Source: Phialocephala subalpina (Eukaryota; Ascomycota; Leotiomycetes; Helotiales; Mollisiaceae). From it: a stretch of DNA of 64,000 nt. The stretch is from NCBI GenBank assembly GCA_900073065.1, contig FJOG01000004.1, positions 672,985 through 736,984 of the forward strand, in the 5' to 3' direction. Positions within the stretch are counted from its first letter, which is position 1, and every line of letters begins with the position of its first letter. The translations under genes and the position numbers were made by a program. This document shows positions 47,331 through 57,432 of this stretch, in pieces. The notes beneath the pieces are model-generated. The model had not been told where the DNA came from, made no database searches, and was given only the letters and a program-made list of their open reading frames with translations.

Positions 47331-48148
47331 TCCAGCATACTTTCGAGGTAGATTTATGGGCATGAGGCAAGGCGCTGGCTCTGTACATCTTGCTGGTTTT
47401 GTTTTTGGAACGGGACCGGGGCCGGGACAAAGAAAAAGGGGAGCGTTACGCTTGCATGGGTCAACGGCGCTCTTTCAAGCATATTGATTGATCCCCTTGG
47501 GACAGATATGATATGACTGGTATCGATTAGATACTTGGTATGAATGTTACGACGGTTATGATTGTCATGTTTTGGTGTTTTGGAATTCTTCTGTCTGAGC
47601 AGTGTCCACTGCTTTTGAACACTGCACTGGCCAGCAGTTCTGGAAAAGCATACTGTACATCTATTCAATATCATACCCTATGTTGCTCAACATTCCTACG
47701 CGCACTTACCCGAACTTAATGATAATACTTCAAGCCATACAACGGACTACCGTACTACCTGCACACTCCTCCGTCCCAACCCTCCCATCTCCGATGGGGA
47801 AGGGCCTCTGCCGCTCGGGGCCATGACTTTCAGGAGACTCGCTTCGAGAACCAATCACGACCATGATCGTCTAAACACCATCATTTTCACCTGCTTTCAT
47901 CCCCCTCATCTACCCAGAGGAAAATCAAGATTTGTCGAGAATTTTGATCAATTTTAGAACTTCAGCTTCGAATGACCGAGTAATCGGCCATGGTGCCGAG
48001 ATCGGTTCATCGCCGGCCCGATCGGGGCTTTCCTTGATCTCGTCAGAGGCTCCCTCGATCTACCCTTTGATCTACTTCCAGCGTTGTCAACCTCACGAAT
48101 GCATCACCATCTCGACCATTGGATAGCACAACGTTTCGATAGTTGGCA
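47331..48148. other. intergenic, no gene seen
   Basis: 818 bases between byr4 and the next plus-strand gene, without a supported gene. Confidence 0.5.
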
Positions 48149-49132
48149 ATGGCTCCTACTGTCGCTCAATTGAAAGTTCAGCACTCCAAATGGATCAAGA
48201 AGAATTTCCTCCCAGGTGCTGAATTGCCTGTCGCTTTCGCCCAAGAAATCCTCCGCCGATCTGAACCCACCTCCCCCCTCAACATCGCACTCAAGATCGA
48301 AGACAAGAGATTGGAATTAGAGAACGAAACCTCGTTGACAGCAGCCTATCACTGTCCCACCGGCTCCTTCGACGATAGAATGGAACCCAGCATCGCCTCC
48401 ATCCTCGCTGCTCGAGAAGATGAAACATACAACCCCATTCCTCGAAACTACTTCACTGTAAGTCTGTCCCAAACCTGCCGCGATCACGACAATGGATTCC
48501 GTACTTTTCCCAAGGAGAAGTTAGGAACCAAGAACGGACACGAAGCTGACATTTCCGCGTAGTTCCTCGGCGCGATGACTTCCTCTCTTGGAGACTGCCT
48601 CCTCTATGAACGTCGCGAGACTTGGACTTTGATCCAATCCCACCCTCTATTTTCCACCCTCCCGGTCTTTCGGGTTAAGGCAAAGTGTGTCGAGTTCTTC
48701 AACATTCGATACTCGTCGTTGTTTGCGGATGTTACGGGTAGCTACATCACCTTAGACCCCGCCGGCATCACAGGTTCCTCCACCTACCTCCGTCTCCCAG
48801 ACGAACTTCCAACTTTTGACTCTGTGGCAAAGGAGTTCGGTGGCATTACGCTGCCACGCGGACAGAAGAAGTGGGCAGAGGAAGAGGAGAAGAAGGGGAG
48901 GATTGGTTGGAAAGATTTCACGGACAATATGTGTCTTAGGTGGAGCAAAGGGAGTGAGGAGCGGTTGTTTGTCTTGAATGCGTTGGTTTGGGGGAGGTTG
49001 TTGTTTGTTGCCGATCCTGGACAATTGGCGTTCAAGGAGTTTGTTGCGCTGGTTAAGGGGGCTATTGAAGGTGGTAAAGCTGAGGATGTCACAGATGAGG
49101 ATGGAGATGGTGATGTTGGGATGGAGGGGTGA
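48149..49132 (+). CDS. conserved-looking protein of unknown function
   Basis: Exons 48149-48457 and 48563-49132, joined in phase 0 over a 105-nt intron, give about 292 residues. The first exon (MAPTVAQLKVQHSKWIKKNF) and the join NYFT|FLGAMTSSLGD give a smooth, globular-looking sequence with several aromatic clusters (ERRETWTLIQSHPLF; EFFNIRYSSLFADVTG). The C-terminus is acidic and Gly/Asp-rich (DVTDEDGDGDVGMEG). I do not recognise the family. No signal peptide or membrane helix is apparent. Position just after byr4 in the same direction has no clear meaning. Confidence 0.7.
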
Positions 49133-49510
49133 ATGACTTGAATTACGTGGGATATTGGGATGGGTGGAGTTTCTGGCGTTCACGATACCTAGTGAATGAA
49201 TAAATCTTCTAGTCACCTTTGTGACATAGATCACAGGACCCGACAGTTCTTTTGACGTCCTGGGACATTTTCACCATGTCTGTCTTTTGAAGCTGTTTCG
49301 ATGATCACATACATACATTTTCAAATACTAAACGTGAATCAATGTCAGAATATTTATATTATTTATATTTACCTGATGTGTTTGAAGATGAAAGGAAAAT
49401 TGAACCTATCACAGCTTACCTTCTAATTCTTGAACAAAGAAAATTCTCCAAATACTTCAAAAGAAGAAGCCGCCCAGCGGCCATTCTTCTTCTTTCCCAC
49501 TCCACTTGAC
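49133..49510. other. intergenic, no gene seen
   Basis: 378 bases between convergent genes, AT-rich near 49330-49370. Confidence 0.45.
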
Positions 49511-50506
49511 TTACAGGCACCATGGACGTCCGTGGCTCAAGTGCCGTGTCAAGATCCATTTCCTAGGAAATGTTTCTTGACAGCCATCGCACTTCCACTT
49601 GCATTCCTTCTCGTGGGTCTTAAGATGAGAAGCAATGCGGAAGAACATGCCGTTACAGATCCAGCAGCTCGTCTTCCCATTCGCATGTGGCATGTTCCTG
49701 ATAACACGTTCAACTGGCACCTCGCGTGGCCGAAGAATCCTTAGCCTCTTTCTTGGGGCATCACCGTTGTCTGTCGCCTTACGCTTGTTTCGAAACTCGT
49801 CGAAACCAGGCGCAAGAGGGAAGCGACTCGAGTTTTGCAGTTCTTCAGCACCAGGAATACAGTTGCCGAAACATCCTTTTCCGAATCTTGAACATCCAGT
49901 CTTCAAGAGATGGTTGGCCCAGTTGCCAATTGTTGGCACGACGGGGATTGTCATGTTTGGGGCAGGGAAAGTTAGAATTCGTGGAGAGAGCGGGTGCGTA
50001 TTCATGAACGGGTTGGGGAATTCTGGAAATGACTCCAAAATTGGCGCTGGTGGAGGTGAGGGTATAAGATCCTTGATTAGGCTCCAAGGAGGCATGACGG
50101 GTGATGATTGCAGTGATGAATCCATGGTGAACTTCCAGGGGGCCTCAGCTGCGACTGGGGCAGGCGATTGGGTGAACATTGCTTCTGGAACCCACTGGGG
50201 CAGCAGATCTGGTGATGGTAGAGGTGAGAAATCCATGGTGTTCCAAGTAGCATCCTCAGCAAAAGGCGATGAGGGAGGAGATGAGTCCATCACGAACTTC
50301 CAAGGAGCTTCGATTGTTGATGGCGATGATGCTGGCGACGGATCCATGACAGATTGCCATGGAGCTTCCAGCACAATTTGGATAGATGGATCGATGAACA
50401 TCGCTTTGGGCAGCCACTGAGGAGGGTTGGAGGTATGATGGGAGTGGGCGTCTTGAGCGGTGGAGGTAGGAAACCAGAACCCGCAGTGGTGACAGAAGCT
50501 TTCCAT
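49511..50506 (-). CDS. C2H2-type zinc-finger protein with internal repeats
   Basis: An intronless frame of 331 residues starting MESFCHHCGFWF, itself a possible zinc knuckle. Residues ~45-140 hold degenerate repeats of an EAPWKFVMDSSPPSSP unit. Near the C-terminus are two finger-like motifs, SCWICNGMFFRIASHLKTH (short C-C to H-H spacing) and WKCDGCQETFPRKWILTRH. A basic patch RKRLRILRPR precedes them. It may bind DNA, but the fingers are non-canonical and the target is unknown. It is the first of three finger genes between 49.5 and 52.7 kb. Confidence 0.7.
   Translation of the reverse strand: MESFCHHCGFWFPTSTAQDAHSHHTSNPPQWLPKAMFIDPSIQIVLEAPWQSVMDPSPASSPSTIEAPWKFVMDSSPPSSPFAEDATWNTMDFSPLPSPDLLPQWVPEAMFTQSPAPVAAEAPWKFTMDSSLQSSPVMPPWSLIKDLIPSPPPAPILESFPEFPNPFMNTHPLSPRILTFPAPNMTIPVVPTIGNWANHLLKTGCSRFGKGCFGNCIPGAEELQNSSRFPLAPGFDEFRNKRKATDNGDAPRKRLRILRPREVPVERVIRNMPHANGKTSCWICNGMFFRIASHLKTHEKECKWKCDGCQETFPRKWILTRHLSHGRPWCL
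50100..50440 (-). repeat. degenerate repeats encoding APWxFxMDSSPxSSP
   Basis: At least three related copies are visible in the zinc-finger gene: EAPWQSVMDPSPASSP, EAPWKFVMDSSPPSSP and EAPWKFTMDSSLQSSP. A weaker one (ATWNTMDFSPLPSP) lies between them. Confidence 0.8.
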
Positions 50507-50996
50507 ATCGATGGATTGTATCTGTGCCGTTGATGGATGAGGGATAAAAGTATCGACAAGATGCAGTGTAACGGGAGGATCAACTTACCTGAAGCTGAAA
50601 TAGAGACGTGCGGCCGATAGAGAGTGAATGTTGGAAGAAGAGAATATAAGCGGGAGAGGAATTTCATTATATACACAATGGGATTATGCTGGTTGCTAAG
50701 GAAAGGTAAGGGTCGGATAAAGAGCGGGGGTATTGCTTTGTAGAGTGATTGCATTGTCCTTTGAATGCCATTGTTGGTGGTCATGCTTTGTTATGCTTGC
50801 CCTTTGTTGGGATCAAAGAGATATTAAGGCCTTGATATAAACAATCCAAAGCACTTTGCTTTATATGCAGTCTCCTGTTCAAGGTTATTGTAGTACAAAA
50901 ACACAATTCGCTACTTTACCAAAAACCAACATCACTTAGATCACTACCATTCCAACACCACTCACTCTCGTACTTACTTCGATCACTTTAGCAATC
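50507..50996. other. divergent promoter region between two zinc-finger genes
   Basis: 490 bases between divergently oriented zinc-finger loci; no other gene seen. Confidence 0.45.
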
Positions 50997-51421
50997 ATGG
51001 TTTATACCTGTACCTTCTGCTCCTTCACTGCTCTCAGTACGAACAGCTTGTTGGCACATCGCCTCATCACCTGCTCACCGTACCAAGATTTTTCCACGGT
51101 GTTTGGTCCCTCCGCACGTGTGGATGAGAGGGCCATTGATAGGCAACAGCCAAACCTCTCATCCCCATCACCTCCAAGTGATACGATCACAGCAGCACCG
51201 GGAATCAATGAGCTAATCTCCCTCGAGATAATGCAGTCTCAATTCGACACATTGAGGCCACACCAATGTCCCACCTGCGCAAAAGGCTTTAAGTCCAACA
51301 ATCACCTAGAAACGCACTTTAACAGCATCCACCTTGGACAAAGGAGAAGTGTAAGGTATGTGGGCATAAATATTCGAATAAAGCTAACCTTCTGAATCAT
51401 ATGAGGAAGAAGCATCGTTAG
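50997..51421 (+). pseudogene. C2H2 zinc-finger gene with a frameshift before its last finger
   Basis: The start is MVYTCTFCSFTALSTNSLLA, a first finger-like motif. HQCPTCAKGFKSNNHLETHF then forms a canonical C-x2-C-x12-H-x4-H finger. Straight after SIHLG the open frame runs out into an unrelated tail, but another frame encodes KCKVCGHKYSNKANLLNHM ending in H-R-stop at 51419-51421. That is a perfect third finger with a normal linker (TKEK). One base gained or lost near 51333-51345 explains this. It could be a pseudogene, a sequencing error or an allele encoding a truncated two-finger protein. Confidence 0.65.
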
Positions 51422-52149
51422 AATGCTTCGTCTTGATATGAGGTAGGAAGAACAGTGCTAATTTAGAACTTCAGCTCGAGGTCCACAATACCGCACGTAT
51501 AGCTTCAACCAAATAATAAAGCCCTACTCTTTTAGATCTCCTTCCAATCTTTGATACCAAGAATAGAATGCGGCGTCCATGGCTTGAGGCTCACTTCCGT
51601 GGACATCCTTCATCGACCAGCAGTAGTGAACCTGCAACATTAGGCGTGTATGTCTCTTCCGTGACTTCCAAACTTCGACCCAATTACCACTTGAAACCCC
51701 CCCCCTGAAAGGAGAAGTTACCCGCTCCTCTCGCGTTAGCAGCATCTTCGGGCCACTGCTCACTTTTCACGGAGTCCTGAAGGCGGGTCATACAAATGGT
51801 TATGCCAGAGCTTATTTCAAGCAGCGTAATAATAGACAGGTCTCGCGATATTTGCTTCCAGAACGTACAATTACCACTTGGCATTGAATACGTATCATAG
51901 AAAAGAAAGGGATTGTCTCGCGGTACGCTCGTGCCGGAGAGGAATATTTATGGTGGGTGCAAATGATGCTCATTCTAATGCTAGCTAGGATGGGTTCAAA
52001 TTGAGGAAGTGCACGAAGGCGACATGCCTCATTGAGATACTATACTGAGATACTATAGTATAGAGGTAAGGGAGAGAATATAGGAGTGGGGGCTTGTGGC
52101 GACGAGGAGGGGTGAGGTGAGACGGACTTGGGTAAAAGAAAAATCACAC
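51422..52149. other. intergenic; possible unrecognised short gene on the minus strand
   Basis: Minus-strand frames at 51524-51884 overlap around a run of nine C at about 51698 and could be parts of one anonymous gene. No domain is recognisable and no gene model is supported. Confidence 0.3.
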
Positions 52150-52718
52150 TTACCTCGGCTTGGCTCCATCTCGTACTACCCACTTAGCCTTTCTCCTCTT
52201 AGCTGCTTGAGCACGGTGTGCATCCTTAGCACTAGTATCATGTGCTTTATTGAGATGTACGTCCAAGGCTTTCTTGCTTTGGTAGTCTTTATCACACTCA
52301 TCACATCGCAACTTGCCCTCGTGAAATGCCATGTGGTCTAGATACTGACTACAAAGATAGAACGATGATTGCACGAGTTGCCAAAGTCGCACACATAAAG
52401 CTTGAGCTTCAAGTGGTCCCTTTCATAGTGTGTGATCAACCAATACTCCCCTTTCTCTTTGAATTGTCGCTCACATTTCGGGCAGGTGTATACCCCCGAA
52501 TTAGGTCTAACTAGGGAGTGCATCTGGATATGCAGCTCGAATGAGTTCCACCCGTCGCAAACAACTTCACAGTCGGGAAAGAAGCATGTTCTTTTTCGTT
52601 CGGGTGGGACTGGGACTGAGTATGATTTGCTTGGTTTGAATGTTGGAAGTGGGGTTCGGCCTGAAAGAGTTGTGTTTGGGACAGACTTTTGTCTGCGAGT
52701 TGAGTTTGAGTGATTCAT
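52150..52718 (-). pseudogene. C2H2 zinc-finger gene with a frameshift inside the third finger
   Basis: Starting MNHSNSTRRQKSVPN at 52718, the gene has a basic/Ser-rich tail, then CFFPDCEVVCDGWNSFELH, YTCPKCERQFKEKGEYW and YVCDFGNSCNHRSIF. That frame stops within a few codons, while the neighbouring frame supplies SQYLDHMAFHEGKLRCDEC and a last finger DYQSKKALDVHLNKAH. A one- or two-base shift near 52340-52360 separates the two parts. No intron of plausible size fits. With the gene at 51.0-51.4 kb it makes two frameshifted finger genes within 1.7 kb. Confidence 0.65.
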
Positions 52719-53448
52719 ATTGATGAGTATCGTTGAGTGTGATGTTCGTTCGGTGTGGTACTGTTGTAATGGATATGAGTTGAGAAAAGTCAATGCCAGA
52801 GAGGTGAACCATACCCCTCATTTTGTACCCCTCAGGATCCGGCTGTTCAACTTCGCAGAATCTGTTCCAAGATTGGCGCAAAAGATGGAACAAGAAGCTC
52901 GGACTTGTAGCAGTCTACCATGGGAGGATGACGTCTGTTTGGTAAGCGAAAATAAGACAGCTGGAAAACAATGCCTTTGTTTGTAGGAGGTCGATGGGCA
53001 CAAAGAATTGATAAGGGTTTTTATCTAGACAATGAATGCCGACAAAGACCCATACTCCCATCTTTGTCCCGAAGAGCGACCGTAAAGCTTTCATGATTGC
53101 GAATTTCTCGCGAAAAAGGGTGGATTAGGCCCAGCAGGAACGAGAACAAAATCAGGAAGCACTCATAGGAAGCTGCTATCTCGATAACAGGGAAGGCACG
53201 ATGCTGCATCAATGGCAGCGGCAGTACTTCAAATCGAGGCCTTGCATGGAAAGACCTGAACAGACACAATCCCAGTCATTGGAAATACAATTTATCTCTC
53301 GACCTGCTAAGGTCAAGGTTGATTTAAAAAATATTCTATTGTACACAGCTATTCTGTATATATGGCCGTAGGTATCATCTCCAAATTTCCCAAAACGCTA
53401 TGCAAAACATTCCAACGCCGACCAAACGGCGCAACTACGGCCATCTCC
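52719..53448. other. intergenic, no gene seen
   Basis: 730 bases without a supported gene; this includes the promoter of the zinc-finger locus and the 3' flank of the membrane-protein gene. Confidence 0.45.
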
Positions 53449-55429
53449 TCAATACTGGTTATACATCCCACCTCCACCATAGGGACCCTGCCCATACGGA
53501 GGAACCTGCACATAAGGCCCACTACCATAACTACCCATATGATACTCCGCAGCCAGTGTCTCCTCCGAAGTCCCCCACGCCGTATTCCCCATCGCCGGTC
53601 TCGCCGCTCCCATCTTCGCCGCATTCAGACTCCCCACCCCACCATAAAGTTCATGCCACCTCGGCATATCCAACCTCTTCGAGCTCGTCCCCGCATAATT
53701 CGGAAACCCATTCTCCTTATGACCCCAAAACATCCTATCATCCCACTCATCAATCAAATCCGCCATCGTTTGCAGATGTCCAAACGTCGCTGGCAACGGT
53801 CCCATCGGTCTTCTCAGACTAACATAGGATGCAAAAACTGCGACGCCGAAAGCGAAGGCTGTGAAGTAGAATACTTGGGGTGGGTACATGTTTACGCCGA
53901 GTTTGAAATCGTTATTGATTGCTAGACCGAAGAGCCAATGGACCGCGGCTTTGAAACCGAAGAGCATGATGGTTTGCCAGGAAGAGAAGGCGGCTACGAT
54001 GCTGTTGTAGCGGGGGTCGGTGCCTTTGGGTGTTATTGCCATGCGGAAGATTCCTTCGTCGCGGGAGAGGTTGACTAGGAGTTCGGCGCAGTGGAGGGCG
54101 AGTGTGAGGCCAGCTTGGAAACCAGCGATTAGGAAGATGGAACCAACGTTGCCAATTATGCCAGAGTTCGCTGTCCAACCTACGTTCAGGACTGAGGTTC
54201 CATGCGTGCAGCGTGCGGCTTCGCAGGAGGTGGAGATGGTGCTGTTGTATGTTGAGCCGGTGAAGAGGGGGATGAACGTCCAGCTGTCGCCGAGGACTCC
54301 GTGTGGATTTCCTTTCAGGATCATGATGTAGGTCGCGCCACCCCATACTGCACCAAGGGGTACGAGAGCCCAGAGGAGTGTGAGGACCCATTTCACTTCT
54401 GGGTGGGCTGTGCAGGCTGGACCTTGTTTTTCTTTGGGTGCTACTGGGTAGGAGTCTTGGGTTATGTCGTGGACGGATTTCATGCATCGATCTTTTCGGC
54501 GGACTAGTTGATTGGGGTTCGTGTCGTCGGTGCAAGCGTATACTGTATCGAGAGGATTCGAGCTCCAGGTAGGAATTTTGGTGCCCATCAACGCCCACGT
54601 CGATAGTCCTGCTCTAGAGAAATCAGTATGAGATTTGAAGTATGATTTGGGAGTCGAGGGGCTGAGGAGCCGAGTGCGCAGTACTCGCGAAGAGTTCGGC
54701 TCCGAATATCTTTGCAAAGAAAGGGAAGGATTTCACGTACTGTCCAAGAAGGCTTATGCCAAATATAATTAACGCGATGCCCGAGACATGAATAATGTTT
54801 TCGAGCTTCATGTCCGTAGCCGCAGTAGCCTCAGTATCCATCGTCCTTCCGAGAGAAGTGTTGTATCCAAGGAAGATCAAAGATGTGGTCGCATATGAAA
54901 GTATAATACAGACGAGGAAAAGCATGTTGCAGTACCAAGTATTCGGCTTCGAGCGTTTCGCACTGGATAGCAATCGCAGATTCGAGTTGAATGTGAGTCG
55001 ATTTTCGTATTGGAGAGACCATCTCAAGCTCGTACTATGGATATATCCCATTGCTTCGTTAAGAAATGTGACAATAACGTTCATACCAAGAGGCAGGACT
55101 TCTTTTGCGGCGTGTGGAATCAAGAATTGCGCTCCGCTGCCATCGCCGTCTTTAGAGTAATGGTTGAGGTAGATGCAATAGCATCCCCCCGCGATTCCTG
55201 CGACCCCAGTGACCCATGCTGCACAGAGACCGATCACACAGCAATTGCGAGACCCCAGAGCCTTGTCGAGTTTGTCGTTATGGTGAGCTGCCATTTTCGA
55301 GGTCGCCGCGTGCCAGCATTCGGGTCTTTGATCGTCGTTCGAAGCTCCTCCTTGGTGTTCTGGCAGAAATTGAGAAGTGAAGACATGGAAGAAGTCAAAA
55401 AATGAGCTGAAGTCGAGGCCATAACCCAT
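53449..55429 (-). CDS. large fungal integral membrane protein of unknown function
   Basis: Two exons, with the join LLGQ|AGLSTWALMG, give about 620 residues from MGYGLDFSSFFDFF to GGGMYNQY. Hydrophobic helices include CCVIGLCAAWVTGVAGIAGGCY, WYCNMLFLVCIILSYATTSLIFLG, WVLTLLWALVPLGAVWGGATYI, IGNVGSIFLIAGFQAGLTLAL and YFTAFAFGVAVFASYVSL. A large extracellular-type loop between helices has several cysteines (VYACTDD, TSCEAARCTHG). The tail is Gly/Tyr/Pro-rich (YGSGPYVQVPPYGQGPYGG). Similar anonymous proteins are common in filamentous ascomycetes. No transporter signature is recognised, so a function cannot be given. Confidence 0.75.
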
Positions 55430-56730
55430 GTCTCACTCAAGAATCCGCAGCACGCAGCACCGGGATGCCCCTCTGAGAGCCTCATCTGTTCTCGCTCGGT
55501 CTGCAAGAGTGCCTTGCCCAACCCCTTTCATGTGCGTCACTTGATTGGCACGGTTTGAGTATTTTTGGGTTGCGCCATGCTCTTTGAAGTGTTTTGTGTT
55601 CAGGAGGGCGTCGAGTGGGCATTGTTCAGCCTCGCGCCACCAATATTGTCCCGCATTCTGCAGGGATAGAGTATTTCTTTTCGACAGCAAAGCAGTGCAG
55701 TTGATTGGAAGATAACCGATGTGAGACACTTGTCGTGATCGTGATTTGTCGAGTTGGGGGAGCTTTCGGTGAAGCTTGAAGAGGGCTCATCCCCAAAACT
55801 TGAACGTGTTTCCAGATGTATGAGCCTCTGTACCTGACAGCCATGATCGAGAGATTGCAATATGCAGAGGAAAGGGGAAGCGTCTCATGCTCTCCGTGGA
55901 TTGGTGGTGTTGCACGGCGCTGATGGAGATGGGAGGATGTAGTTGTGGTTGTCGCGAGGATGAGATGACAAGCTTGAATCGCATAATGAAATGGCCAGTG
56001 CCCACGTGACATGAGATATATTCTTCAATATTCATTGATGCTAAGCTGTAATTCGAGCTCCTCGGCGCACACTATTCAATATTTTCTGAGAATTCTTTAC
56101 AGAGATTCAACGACATCTCTTACTCGAGAAGAAGTGGTTGTCGGTCACGTGTGTACCTATGATTCAGCCCCCGACGTCGCAAATGTCCCAGGATTTGACA
56201 GCCAATAAGATCAGCCAAGAAATTTGTGTTGAATATTTGACGAGTGGCAAACTTGGACATGATCAGAGGTGTTCTACAGGCAGCTAACGACATCGAGGCC
56301 ATGGATGCAATCAACGGGAACATAGTTTAGTATGAAAAGTCCATTGCTGCTTTTGAGGTAGTCCTACATCCACAGATTGTAATGTAAAAGTCTAAAGGGT
56401 TCAAATCAATCCAATGCCATCCAATACCATCCAACCCACCAAGTACACAATGGCGTTCTGGCCCCAATGAACTGTCCTCCAAACCGTCCTCCTATGTCTT
56501 CATCTCCGCTCAAGATTCACCATCGTTCTGCTCTCCATCGTCTTGCTCAGGTTGCTGCTAGTACTTTGCATCCCAGTAGCTAATGGTGCTGGCTTCCGAG
56601 CCATCGTCTTTAATCTCCATTTGACCCCCAAAACGATCCCAAGGACAACGCCATCTATACTTCTGAAGGTTTCGATTGTCCTGGAGTTCTTCCTCCATCT
56701 CCTGCAACTTCTTCTGGAAGGTCTTTGACA
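55430..56730. other. 1.3 kb intergenic region
   Basis: No supported gene. Overlapping frames on the minus strand at 55430-56010 lack domains. Confidence 0.45.
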
Positions 56731-57432
56731 CTATGATCTTCTGTTTGTACTGGGGGCAGGGAACTCTTCGACATTCTTTTCGGCGATCATTTCCTTTCTT
56801 ACGCGCTTGAACTCAGACTTGTATGATTTGTGATAGACCCATTGGTTGAAGGCTGGTTGGTGGACCTGGCTTGGAGGAATCGTGGAATTGTGGACACTGG
56901 CGAGCCATTTCTCCATCCCGTGCACCTTCTCGTCCAAGTCCCACACTTCCACCGTGGTGAGTTCTTCGTTCCGCTCCTTCTCTGTCATGCCTGCTTCGAT
57001 TATGTGGTCTGGCTTGTCGTCGTGGATTATGTGCAGGGTTTTGAGTTTGCCGAATTGCGCCAAGATCTCGACGGTGAAGGGTTCGTAAGCCCAAACAAGG
57101 GCAGCAGTATGTACAGCAAGACTCTGAACGAGGCGTAGTTCTGCGCTGTTGATGATGGATATGAAGTCAAAAACACTTCCGGTGATGTTGTTCTCGTCCT
57201 CTTCGTTGTGGCTCTCATCGAAGTATATTGTGTCCCTATTGTGGTCGGCCCAGGTCATGGCTGATACGTGCGAAGTCGCAAAAGTCTTGACATAACGCTT
57301 ACTGAACTCGGCCTTCCACTTCTTGCTAATTCGTAATGGAATAGGTGGAACATTGCCGCGGATACCAACGTTTCCATTGCGATCGGTCTTGTAGGAAAAC
57401 TTGATAACTCTAGGCGGAGCATGCATCTCCAT
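56731..57432 (-). CDS. 2EXR-like fungal protein, 5' end uncertain
   Basis: The open frame from MEMHAPPRVIKFSYKTDRNG to the stop at 56731 has 233 codons. Its N-terminal region, including in-frame upstream residues IPNELQLRV before the ATG, matches the start of 2EXR-domain proteins: LP-ELR, then PPRVI, then VPPIPLRISKKWKAEFSKRY. The true start is therefore upstream, probably in another exon that I could not define. A separate 81-codon frame at 57477-57722 might contribute. The C-terminus is charged (SEFKRVRKEMIAEKN). 2EXR proteins are abundant in Pezizomycotina and have no established biochemical role. Confidence 0.65.
   Translation of the reverse strand: MEMHAPPRVIKFSYKTDRNGNVGIRGNVPPIPLRISKKWKAEFSKRYVKTFATSHVSAMTWADHNRDTIYFDESHNEEDENNITGSVFDFISIINSAELRLVQSLAVHTAALVWAYEPFTVEILAQFGKLKTLHIIHDDKPDHIIEAGMTEKERNEELTTVEVWDLDEKVHGMEKWLASVHNSTIPPSQVHQPAFNQWVYHKSYKSEFKRVRKEMIAEKNVEEFPAPSTNRRS

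Noticed and set aside
49635..50420. 261-codon plus-strand frame opposite the repeat-bearing zinc-finger gene
   Set aside because: It is the antisense of the repeats and fingers; the minus-strand frame contains recognisable motifs.
53912..54598. 228-codon minus-strand frame inside the large membrane-protein gene
   Set aside because: It is a shifted-frame shadow rich in Arg, His, Ser and Pro; the membrane-protein frame has clear helices and a consistent splice.
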